In this document: one piece after another, positions 17,728 to 24,911 of the stretch
How the letters are laid out: each line of letters starts with the position of its first letter
Position numbering within the stretch: the first letter of the stretch is position 1
Source: Clostridium beijerinckii HUN142
Lineage (GTDB): Bacteria > Bacillota > Clostridia > Clostridiales > Clostridiaceae
DNA length: 64,000 nt
Direction of reading: 5' to 3'
Assembly (NCBI RefSeq): GCF_000621745.1
Contig: NZ_JHXK01000005.1
Span: 62,001 to 126,000, forward strand
The notes under the pieces: model-generated
Seen by the model: the letters and a program-made list of their open reading frames with translations, nothing else
Databases searched by the model: none
Told to the model about the DNA's origin: nothing
Program-made: the position numbers and the translations under genes

Positions 17728-17758
17728 TTACCATACTTGTATGGTAATTGTGAGTATA
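17728..17758 (-). promoter_or_regulatory. GntR autoregulatory operator and -10 box
   Basis: Bases 17728-17747 form TTACCATAC, TT, GTATGGTAA: two perfect 9-bp arms. A minus-strand -10 box TATACT lies right upstream (17753-17758), so a bound dimer would cover the transcription start. A poorer copy of the same half-site, GTATAGTAA, lies near 17791-17799 with TTTAC on the other side. Confidence 0.65.
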
Positions 17759-18038
17759 GTCTTGCTGTTTAAGAATCGTTTACAAAGAGTTGTATAGTAA
17801 ATTTTTTCACTTGCTTTTCCATAATTGCTATGATTAAATTATAGCTATATAAATATATAAAAAATATGTTTTAATTGCTTCAAAACTTGCAAAAATTGCT
17901 GTAGTAAAACATAATGTATCTCAGTTTTATTAAAAATTACTTATATAAATAGTCTCTTTCGCAATTTAAAACGTTTAACTATTTAATAATTCAGTAAGTT
18001 TATCGCAATTTATACAATTCATCAAAGAGGTGGTATCA
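17748..18038 (+). promoter_or_regulatory. gntR-araC divergent region with direct repeat TCGCAATTTA
   Basis: Gap between divergent regulator genes. TCGCAATTTA occurs twice in direct orientation at 17959-17968 and 18003-18012, 44 bases apart (about four helical turns), just upstream of the AraC gene. Direct repeats spaced by whole helical turns are the usual layout for AraC-family sites. No other gene is supported here. Confidence 0.45.
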
Positions 18039-18914
18039 ATGAAAAGAAAAATACACGAATTTTTCACACGCAAACATATGCTTTCCAGTGACTATGAAAT
18101 CTTTCACTTCTTAAATACTGATGTACCATTTCAATACCTACACAATCATGACTTTTATGAGTTTTATCTATACCTTTCTGGAGATGTTACTTATTTAATA
18201 GAAGGAAAGTCATACAATCTAAAATCAGGTGACATCGTGTTAATTAATACAAGAGAACTACACCGGGCGGTTATTAATAGCATGAGGGCCCCCTATGAGC
18301 GTATTGTCCTCTGGATAAATAAGTCTTTTTTACGTGAATTATCAACACCTGAAACTGATCTTACCCAGTGCTTTGAAAACGTAGAGAAAACAAATGTTAT
18401 AAGAGCTGATTTTCAAATTCAGCAAAACGTAAGGGCACAACTTAGCAAACTACTTGAACTTGAAAACTATAAAGGTTTAGGCAAAGATTTGTTATATAAA
18501 GCCTATATTATTGAACTTGTAATACATTTAAATAATCTTGTTTTAAGTCATAGTTCTGATTTTGACATTGATGTGACAAAGAGTAGCCTAATTGATGGAA
18601 TAGTTGAATATATTAATAATCATATTAATGAAGAACTTACCATTGACGAGCTTTCTAAGGAATTTTATCTTAGCAAATTTCATTTGTCTAGAGAATTCAA
18701 AAAGTATACGGGGACTACAATCCATAAGTATATTGTGCAGAAAAAATTAATCGAAGCTAAAGAATTAATTCTTAAAAATCACCCAATAAATAGTGTTTAC
18801 AAACAATCTGGATTTGGTGATTACTCAAATTTTTTTAGAGCCTTCAAGAATGAATACAACATTTCTCCTAAACAATTCTATGAACTTATGGTTGAATCTA
18901 ATTTAAAGAAATAA
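18039..18914 (+). CDS. AraC family transcriptional regulator (cupin sensor + HTH_18)
   Basis: One-component sugar-type regulator of 291 residues. The N-terminal cupin (HNHDFYEFYLYLSGDVTYLI and GDIVLINTRELHR) is the ligand domain. The C-terminal 100 residues have two HTH units: ELTIDELSKEFYLSKFHLSR and the signature NSVYKQSGFGDYSNFFRAFK followed by YNISPKQF. Start chosen at the ATG at 18039 with AGAGGTGG upstream; the GTG at 18030 sits inside that ribosome site. Transcribed away from gntR. A hairpin with 12-bp A/T arms (18955-18983) follows. It may control the uronate or glycosidase genes, or itself through direct repeats at 17959 and 18003; neither is proven. Confidence 0.88.
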   Translation: MKRKIHEFFTRKHMLSSDYEIFHFLNTDVPFQYLHNHDFYEFYLYLSGDVTYLIEGKSYNLKSGDIVLINTRELHRAVINSMRAPYERIVLWINKSFLRELSTPETDLTQCFENVEKTNVIRADFQIQQNVRAQLSKLLELENYKGLGKDLLYKAYIIELVIHLNNLVLSHSSDFDIDVTKSSLIDGIVEYINNHINEELTIDELSKEFYLSKFHLSREFKKYTGTTIHKYIVQKKLIEAKELILKNHPINSVYKQSGFGDYSNFFRAFKNEYNISPKQFYELMVESNLKK

Positions 18915-19332
18915 TAAATATTAGGAGTTCTATAATATATAAGTTTTATAATGAATATTTAAATAGCTTTTCTATTTAAATATGAAAATAACATATTAAA
19001 ATTCATCAAATATATCTGTTTCAATAACAAAACTATGCTAAAAATTTATATGATTAGAAAATAACTGGACAAGGCATATAATATATAGAACTAATTGCAA
19101 CATATTTACATCAACGAAATACATTAAGGATTTTACTTAATTTTTTAATTAATAAATTTTAAATGCACGATGTTCAAACTCATTATTAATAATTTATTAC
19201 AAGAATAGTATACATAAGTACCATTCTTGTAATTTTCTATGTAGCTATATATAATTTATTTAAATGCACACCAAAACTTGTTAAAATAAAAAATTTGTAA
19301 ATAATTTGAATAGGCTTTTTTGAGGTGAAAAT
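18915..19332 (+). other. Intergenic region with two inverted repeats
   Basis: Holds a perfect A/T stem ATATTTAAATAG (18955-18966) with CTATTTAAATAT (18972-18983), possibly the end of the araC transcript, and TTACAAGAATAGTA (19197-19210) with TACCATTCTTGTAA (19219-19232), one mismatch, 8-base loop, followed by TTTTCT. The latter is either a plus-strand terminator or an operator for the downstream metal-related genes. GAGGTGAAAAT just before 19333 is the ribosome site. No gene seen. Confidence 0.45.
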
Positions 19333-20937
19333 ATGAAAGCAAATGTAGAAATAGTTATTGGATTTCTTGGCTCTGGAAAAACGAGTTTTATAAATTCTAT
19401 GCTAAAAAGAGAAAAATCACAAAATGGAACTATTGTTGTTATTCAAGATGAATTTGGAGACTGTGAAATACAGGATAATTTGAATAATCAAAACCAAATT
19501 GTAGTAATTAAGGTTGATAAAAATAAAGAAATTAATGAAAATTATATAACTGAAATCGTAAGTAAACATGCTCCGAATAGGATTTTTATCGAAATCAACG
19601 GTATGAAAGATTCTACTAACATAATTAATATATTTGATGCAAAAAAGATAAAGAGGATATGTAGAATTGATAACATAATAAATACTATTGATACAACAAG
19701 CTTTAATATGTATTTCAGAAATATGAAAAGTATTATTAGTACTCATATTTTTAATAGTGAAACTATAATTTTAAACAATGTAGACGAGTTAGATAAAAAA
19801 GAACTTTTAAACATACAAAAAGAAATTGAAAATATTAATGAGACTACTGATATACTAAGACATGTATGCATAACAGATGATGAAATATCAAATAAAAAAG
19901 AATATGTGAAAACTAAAAGGTGTAGTCTTCAATTCTTTAATACTTTTTTATATTCAGGTTTTGTACTATTTTTACTCATTTTTTTGATTACTATGTCAAC
20001 ATTAAATATTAAAATATCAAGTGCGTATTTAGATATATTCAAAAAATTTTATGATGTATTTATAAGCATATTAATTCAAGGTTTTCCCTTCATTCTTATT
20101 GGGAGTTTTGTATCTTCAATAATTCAAATTTGTATATCAAGAGATACATTTATTAAACTATTTTCAAAAAATAGTTTTTTATCTTGTGTAATTGCAGCTT
20201 TTTCAGGTTTATTATTTCCAATATGTGATTGTGGGACAATCCCTGTGGTCAAAGGGCTTATGAAAAAGAATATTCCTATATCAGCAGGAATTACTTTTAT
20301 GCTTGCAGCGCCAATTGTAAATCCAATAGCAATTATTGCAACTCTATATGCTTTTCCAGGTATGGTATCTGTCGTAATTTACAGGTTAGCTGCTGGAATA
20401 TTAATCTCTGTTTTAGTAGGTTTAATTATGCAGTTTACTACTAAGAAGGATGAAGAAATTTTAAAAAATAATTCTGATATAGATGTATGTGATTGCGGTT
20501 TTTGTGATGATAAACATGATTATTCAAAAAGTAAGCTACAAAAAATCAAAGCAATATTCGCTCATGCAGGAGATGAGTTTTTTAATATAGGTAAATATAT
20601 GATTATTGGAACTTTTTTATCTAGTATTTTTCAAAGTATGGTATTTATAAATGGTAATATTTACATTTATAATGATAGTAGAATTTCTCTTCTGATAATG
20701 ATTTTATTATCTTTTTTACTTTCAGTTTGTTCAACGTCAGATGCATTTGTTGCCAAGGGCTTTTTAAAAATATTTCCTATAAACTCTATATTGGGATTTT
20801 TAGTAGTTGGACCCATGTTAGATGTAAAAAATACAATGATGCTTTTTGGAAGCTTTAAAAAGAAATTTGTATTAAAATTAATATTTACTATTATTTTAGT
20901 ATCATTTAGCATTTTGATTAACTGCAAATTGACTTGA
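19333..20937 (+). CDS. G3E (CobW-like) GTPase domain fused to an ArsP/YraQ-type (DUF318) permease
   Basis: Two modules in 534 residues. Residues 1 to about 195 resemble a CobW/YjiA-type GTPase: P-loop GFLGSGKTS (11-19), DEFGDCEIQD in place of the usual NEFG-ID segment, FIEINGMKDST as the switch region and NNVDEL as a degenerate NKxD. The CxCC metal motif normal for CobW is absent, as is the CobW C-terminal domain. From about 205 onward it is a multi-pass permease with the DUF318 hallmark PICDCGTIPVVKGLMKKNIP and LAAPIVNPIA, plus a cytoplasmic loop DVCDCGFCDDKHDY rich in Cys, His and Asp. It precedes the TIGR03943 partner by 77 bases. In Firmicutes this pair is often metal-linked; the substrate here is unknown. 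The reading frame is continuous through the junction. Confidence 0.82.
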   Translation: MKANVEIVIGFLGSGKTSFINSMLKREKSQNGTIVVIQDEFGDCEIQDNLNNQNQIVVIKVDKNKEINENYITEIVSKHAPNRIFIEINGMKDSTNIINIFDAKKIKRICRIDNIINTIDTTSFNMYFRNMKSIISTHIFNSETIILNNVDELDKKELLNIQKEIENINETTDILRHVCITDDEISNKKEYVKTKRCSLQFFNTFLYSGFVLFLLIFLITMSTLNIKISSAYLDIFKKFYDVFISILIQGFPFILIGSFVSSIIQICISRDTFIKLFSKNSFLSCVIAAFSGLLFPICDCGTIPVVKGLMKKNIPISAGITFMLAAPIVNPIAIIATLYAFPGMVSVVIYRLAAGILISVLVGLIMQFTTKKDEEILKNNSDIDVCDCGFCDDKHDYSKSKLQKIKAIFAHAGDEFFNIGKYMIIGTFLSSIFQSMVFINGNIYIYNDSRISLLIMILLSFLLSVCSTSDAFVAKGFLKIFPINSILGFLVVGPMLDVKNTMMLFGSFKKKFVLKLIFTIILVSFSILINCKLT

Positions 20938-21014
20938 TGATATTGAAAAATAGCTCAATATATTATCATATATTTTATAGCTATTATAGATAAATTAATT
21001 GAAAGAGGTAGCAT

Positions 21015-21803
21015 ATGAAAAGAATTAGTTCAGATATAATTATTAAAATACTGATATTGCTATGTTTCGGAATATTTTACTTTAAGATAATTAAGAATAA
21101 TGAAATAATAATGTATGTACATCCAAGAATTATTCCATTTGCTATTTTGGGAATGCTAGCAATGTTTGCAATCGCGATATTTCTAATTACAGACAGTCGT
21201 CGCACCAAAAAGAAGAATATCAAGTTAAGAAATTATGTAATCTTCATCATTCCCTTAGTTATGGTATTTTTCATGCAAAGTACTAGTGCAAATTCTTCAA
21301 TGAAAGCTGATGATATATGTGGAAATTTTAGCGGATTATCAAGCACTAATTTAACTTATGACAATTCTAATCCTAATTCCTCAAACCAAAAGATTAACAG
21401 TGTCGAACAGGGTAAATATGATGATGATTTATATATCAAAGATAATGTTATAGAAATAGATATCAACAATTTTCTGCACTCCTTTGATGAACTCACAGAG
21501 AACGCAAATAACTATGATGGACAAGAAATAGAAATAACAGGATTTGTTTATAAAGACACAACCCTTAACGATAATGAATTCATAATAGGTAGATTTGTAA
21601 TGGCATGTTGTGCAGCTGATTTACAAGTTGTAGGAATTAAATGTGATAGTAATAATCAAGAAATATACAGTAAGGATACATGGGTAAAAATAAGGGGCAA
21701 ACTTAAAACTGAAACAGTTAAGTATGCAGTGAACCCAGTTATAGTAGTCGAACATATAGAAAAAGATCCTAATCCAAAAACTGAATACTTATATCCATTT
21801 TAG
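21015..21803 (+). CDS. TIGR03943 family (DUF1980) membrane protein, permease partner
   Basis: 262 residues: two N-terminal membrane helices (ILILLCFGIFYFKII and IIPFAILGMLAMFAIAIFLI), a third near 75-90, then an extracytoplasmic part. The C-terminal domain has GQEIEITGFVYKD and FVMACCAADLQVVGIKC, the paired-cysteine signature of the family. These proteins are nearly always encoded next to a DUF318 permease, as here, and are thought to work with it. AGAGGTAG precedes the ATG. A hairpin ATATTGA/TCAATAT (20940-20961) in the gap before it might tune expression. Function is otherwise unknown. Confidence 0.85.
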   Translation: MKRISSDIIIKILILLCFGIFYFKIIKNNEIIMYVHPRIIPFAILGMLAMFAIAIFLITDSRRTKKKNIKLRNYVIFIIPLVMVFFMQSTSANSSMKADDICGNFSGLSSTNLTYDNSNPNSSNQKINSVEQGKYDDDLYIKDNVIEIDINNFLHSFDELTENANNYDGQEIEITGFVYKDTTLNDNEFIIGRFVMACCAADLQVVGIKCDSNNQEIYSKDTWVKIRGKLKTETVKYAVNPVIVVEHIEKDPNPKTEYLYPF

Positions 21804-21886
21804 AAATCCTTAACTCTCTAAATTAAATATATCATAAACTGTACCATTAATGAGACTATTGAAAAATTATCTTTATATAAAAAATA

Positions 21887-21960
21887 GACTATGCTACTTT
21901 CATTTAGTGTTTTATTAGCACAAAGAGCTATATAAACATTAACTTAGAATTAGCATAGTC
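21887..21960. repeat. Inverted repeat GACTATGCTA/TAGCATAGTC
   Basis: Perfect 10-bp arms at 21887-21896 and 21951-21960 with a 54-base AT-rich loop, 84 bases past the TIGR03943 stop. It may end the plus-strand transcript, but it lacks a U-tract directly after the stem. Confidence 0.4.
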
Positions 21961-21978
21961 ATACAATGCATAATCAAA

Positions 21979-22099
21979 AAAATAACAAGCCCATCTGACA
22001 ATCCTGTTTTCCATTATAGAGGAAACTTGACTCGCTATGAGGTCAATCTACTTCTTCGCCTAATGAAAAATAATCATGGCATTTTGGACTTGTTATTTT
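21979..22099 (-). terminator. Multi-stem terminator-like element after the polysaccharide deacetylase gene
   Basis: Outer arms AAAATAACAAGCCCA (21979-21993) and TGGACTTGTTATTTT (22085-22099), 14 of 15 paired. Inside, three short stems can form: GTTTTCC/GGAAAC, TTGAC/GTCAA and GCC/GGC. On the minus strand the closing arm ends in TTATTTTTTTG, so the whole 120-base structure could act as an oversized terminator. It shares GACTCGC and TGGACTT with the element at 7931-8036. Confidence 0.5.
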
Positions 22100-22117
22100 C
22101 TTTCATATACCTAATAG

Positions 22118-23059
22118 TTATTTTATAATTTTAAATTCATATCCTTGTCCCTTTAGATACTCTATTATTTCTGGCAAGGCTTTTGCTGTTTCTTCTTTTC
22201 CGTACGTATCATGCATTAATATTATTGCTTTTTCCCTGTTTGCCACAGTTTTTATAACTTCTTGTTTTAACTGTTCTGCTTTTTTAGGCGCACCTTCTGC
22301 ATCTCCAGATAACGAATTCCAATCAATTTGATGATAGTCCTTGTCATGCAATGCTTTGTCCATAGCTTCTGCTCCTGACGGATCCTTCTTATCCCAAGTC
22401 ATTTGTCCTCCTGGAAATCTAACAGCTCTTGTTGAAAAATCTTGTCCTAAAATATTTTTCAAAGATTGATTTGTTTTCTCAAAATCGGACATACAATTCT
22501 CCAAATTTATTTTTCCATTTGGATATAAGTAGTTATAATCATGCGAATAAGTATGATTACCTATTGAATTACCTTCATCAAACTCTCTTTTTACTAAATC
22601 TTTGCTTCCCTGATCTTTATCTATATATTTTCCTATAAGGAAGAAAGTTGCATGTACATCTTCTTTCTTAAGAATATCTAATATCTGTGGGGTGACTGTT
22701 TCTGATGGCCCATCATCAAAAGTCAAATAAACAACTTTCTTGCCATCAGCTCCATCAGGCCTTTGTCCTTTCATTTGTTGGTTTAAATATTTTTCTACAA
22801 ATGCTGAGTTTTCTACTTCTGAATTACTTTCTGATTTAAGTTCGTCACTATCCGTTTCACTTTTACTCTGATTATCACTTGATTCAGATTTTGCATTCTG
22901 GTTACCATCAAGTGCTTGTACAGTTTTTGTATTATTTGAAAATCTTTGCATTACTATGTTACCTACTGTTATAACCAATATGGAAATAATAATAAATAGA
23001 ATTGTGATCTTTGCTACTTTAATGTTTTTATTTGGGTTATTCCTATTGTTATACTTCAT
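22118..23059 (-). CDS. Polysaccharide deacetylase family protein (NodB domain, CE4)
   Basis: Membrane-anchored CE4 enzyme of 313 residues. A single helix at about 15-34 (ITILFIIISILVITVGNIVM) is followed by a Ser/Glu/Asp-rich spacer and the NodB domain. Catalytic motifs are visible: TFDDGPSE (motif 1, base Asp and metal Asp), NHTYSHDYN (motif 2, metal His pair), RAVRFPGGQ (motif 3), DWNSLSGDAEG (motif 4) and ILMHDTY (motif 5 His). It probably N-deacetylates peptidoglycan GlcNAc or MurNAc at the cell surface. GAGGGATGAAAA precedes the ATG. It lies downstream of two autolysin genes but is separated from them by a long inverted repeat. Confidence 0.9.
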   Translation of the reverse strand: MKYNNRNNPNKNIKVAKITILFIIISILVITVGNIVMQRFSNNTKTVQALDGNQNAKSESSDNQSKSETDSDELKSESNSEVENSAFVEKYLNQQMKGQRPDGADGKKVVYLTFDDGPSETVTPQILDILKKEDVHATFFLIGKYIDKDQGSKDLVKREFDEGNSIGNHTYSHDYNYLYPNGKINLENCMSDFEKTNQSLKNILGQDFSTRAVRFPGGQMTWDKKDPSGAEAMDKALHDKDYHQIDWNSLSGDAEGAPKKAEQLKQEVIKTVANREKAIILMHDTYGKEETAKALPEIIEYLKGQGYEFKIIK

Positions 23060-23128
23060 TTTTCATCCCTCTTATGTCTTATCTATGTGTGTCTTAATAG
23101 TTTTTTATTAGATAGCAGCATATTAAGT

Positions 23129-23216
23129 ATATGTTGCAATTGAATTCTATAATTTACCTTAATTAACTATTCGTCTTATTAGAACTTTTAAGGTTAAGTA
23201 TACTATTGCAACATAT
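23129..23216 (-). repeat. Nested inverted repeat between the GH25 and deacetylase genes
   Basis: Outer arms ATATGTTGCAAT (23129-23140) and ATTGCAACATAT (23205-23216) are perfect; an inner perfect pair ACCTTAA (23156-23162) and TTAAGGT (23188-23194) sits inside with unpaired flanks. Located just past the GH25 stop on the minus strand. May be a terminator or processing structure; no U-tract follows directly. Confidence 0.45.
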
Positions 23217-23237
23217 ATACTGAGTATTTGTAGCTAA

Positions 23238-24845
23238 TTATTTAAAAACTCCTTGTGTAAATTCATCTAAATCAACATCATGGTTTATTCCATTAACAAA
23301 TCCTGTCTCACTATATTGATGTCCAACTCTTGAAAACCATATTTTATTTGTTGGCAGGTTTTGAAATGGAGTATTATTATAATTTGCTTCCCATAAAGGA
23401 TAGTTAGATAATCTGCCGTCTAGATTGCTAATGAAGCTACTATATGTGTATATACCTATATCCATATTACTCACTTTCTTGAATTCAGCTATAAATCTTA
23501 AAGCATAATCCATAACATCAAATCCCGCCGATTCTATATCTAACATTGGTTTTAAATCATTTTTTTTATCCTTTATATTATTGTAAAAATTATCAGCTTG
23601 AGTTTCTGGAGCACTTGTTCCAACTAAAAAGTGATAGAAACCTACCTTTAATCCAGCAGTCGAAGCTCCATTATAATTAGCCTGTAAATATGGATCTATG
23701 AATGTTGTACCTTCAGTTGCTTTTATGTACACTAATTGAACTCCACTTGATTTTACTGAATTAAAATTTATGTACCCATCATAATTACTAATATCTATAC
23801 CATAATATTTGCTTAAAGTGTTCCCACTACTGCTTGATCCAGAAGAACTTTGACCCGAAGTGCTTCCACTACTGCTTGAACCAGAAGTATTCTGACCTGA
23901 AGTGCTTCCACTGCTACTTGATCCAGAAGTACTTTGACCCGAGGTGCTTCCACCACTACTTGATCCAGAAGAACCCTGACCTGAAGTGCTTCCACTACTA
24001 CTTGATCCAGAAGAACCTTGCCCTGAAGTGCTTCCGCTACCACTTGGCCCAGACGTATTTTGACTTGAATCTTCATACCTCTTACCATCAGATCCAATCT
24101 TATACCCATCTTTAGTAGTGTTAGTAAGCATTTTCCCTGTATCTTTGTCTAAGTAATACCAAGCTCCATTAAGATAAGCCCATCCTGTTGCCATGCTTCC
24201 ATCATTATTAAAGTAATACCAGCTATTATTTATAGTAATCCAGCCAGTTTCCATATCACCGTTATCAGTAAATTTGTATGTTGTACCATCTATCTTATTA
24301 ATACCAGTTACCATACTTCCATCATTCTTCAAATAGTACCATTTACTATTATTCTTAATCCATCCAATATGAATTTTTCCACCCTTATCAAAGTAGTACC
24401 ATTTATCATTTATTTTATTCCATCCACTATTGGTTGCCATGACTCCTGAATCTTTGAAATAGTACAAATTTGAACCATCATTCTGAATTCCAGTTGCCAT
24501 AGCGCCTGAATCAGTTAAGAAATACCAATCGCCATCTAACTGTTTCCATCCCTTTACCATAGCTCCACTTTCATCCATGTAATACCAGTTACCTTTGTCT
24601 TTTACCCATCCAGTTTTCATTTTGCCGTCATCTTCATTTAAATAGTACCAATTCTTATCTGGCTTAACCCATCCAATCGCTTTTGTATGATCCGACTTGT
24701 AATAATACCAAACTCCATCCTCATTCTTCCAACCAATATTAGAGGTTATATTAGTATCACTAGTTGCAGCTTGTACATTTAATCCTGGAATTAAAATTAG
24801 TACCATTAATACAGATAATATTGTAAGTCTCTTTTTAATATTCAA
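23238..24845 (-). CDS. Secreted GH25 lysozyme with N-terminal cell-wall-binding repeats
   Basis: Modular autolysin of 535 residues. A signal peptide (ending near VQA) leads into about ten cell-wall-binding repeats of the choline-binding type (GW..-WYY..-G motif, residues 35-250). A 14-residue Ser/Gly/Thr repeat linker covers about 265-345. The GH25 domain starts at YYGIDISNYDGYINF; KATEG and the DxE pair in MLDIES are the active-site region, ending with VDLDEF. It would cleave the MurNAc-GlcNAc bond of peptidoglycan. Translation starts at a TTG (24845), as in the neighbour gene, with GGGAGTGACAGG upstream. Its N-terminal third is closely similar to the lytic transglycosylase next door, but the catalytic domain is unrelated. 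Confidence 0.92.
   Translation of the reverse strand: MNIKKRLTILSVLMVLILIPGLNVQAATSDTNITSNIGWKNEDGVWYYYKSDHTKAIGWVKPDKNWYYLNEDDGKMKTGWVKDKGNWYYMDESGAMVKGWKQLDGDWYFLTDSGAMATGIQNDGSNLYYFKDSGVMATNSGWNKINDKWYYFDKGGKIHIGWIKNNSKWYYLKNDGSMVTGINKIDGTTYKFTDNGDMETGWITINNSWYYFNNDGSMATGWAYLNGAWYYLDKDTGKMLTNTTKDGYKIGSDGKRYEDSSQNTSGPSGSGSTSGQGSSGSSSSGSTSGQGSSGSSSGGSTSGQSTSGSSSSGSTSGQNTSGSSSSGSTSGQSSSGSSSSGNTLSKYYGIDISNYDGYINFNSVKSSGVQLVYIKATEGTTFIDPYLQANYNGASTAGLKVGFYHFLVGTSAPETQADNFYNNIKDKKNDLKPMLDIESAGFDVMDYALRFIAEFKKVSNMDIGIYTYSSFISNLDGRLSNYPLWEANYNNTPFQNLPTNKIWFSRVGHQYSETGFVNGINHDVDLDEFTQGVFK
23819..24060 (-). repeat. 42-bp tandem repeat coding the Ser/Gly/Thr linker
   Basis: About five and a half imperfect copies of a 42-base unit encode SGSSSSGSTSGQ-x-x, with variation mostly in the last two residues (GS, ST, NT, SS). 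Because the unit length is a multiple of three and lacks stops, overlapping frames stay open here on both strands. Such repeats change copy number easily. Confidence 0.85.
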
Positions 24846-24911
24846 AACAACCTGTCACTCCCTTTTTTATTTTTTAACTAAAATATGATTAAATTGATTA
24901 CGAAATTAATT

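Noticed and set aside
19417..19746. 109-residue minus-strand frame opposite the GTPase domain
   Set aside because: Antisense to the P-loop-containing gene, composition driven by AT-rich codons, no ribosome site.
21979..22099. Resemblance of part of the element to glycine riboswitch words (GCGAAGAAGTA)
   Set aside because: Only a short word matches; the aptamer architecture is missing and it lies at the 3' end of a deacetylase gene, not before a glycine-related gene.
23813..24115. Open frames of 93 and 98 residues on both strands across the lysozyme linker
   Set aside because: They are shadows of the 42-bp repeat, with low-complexity translations and no ribosome site of their own.
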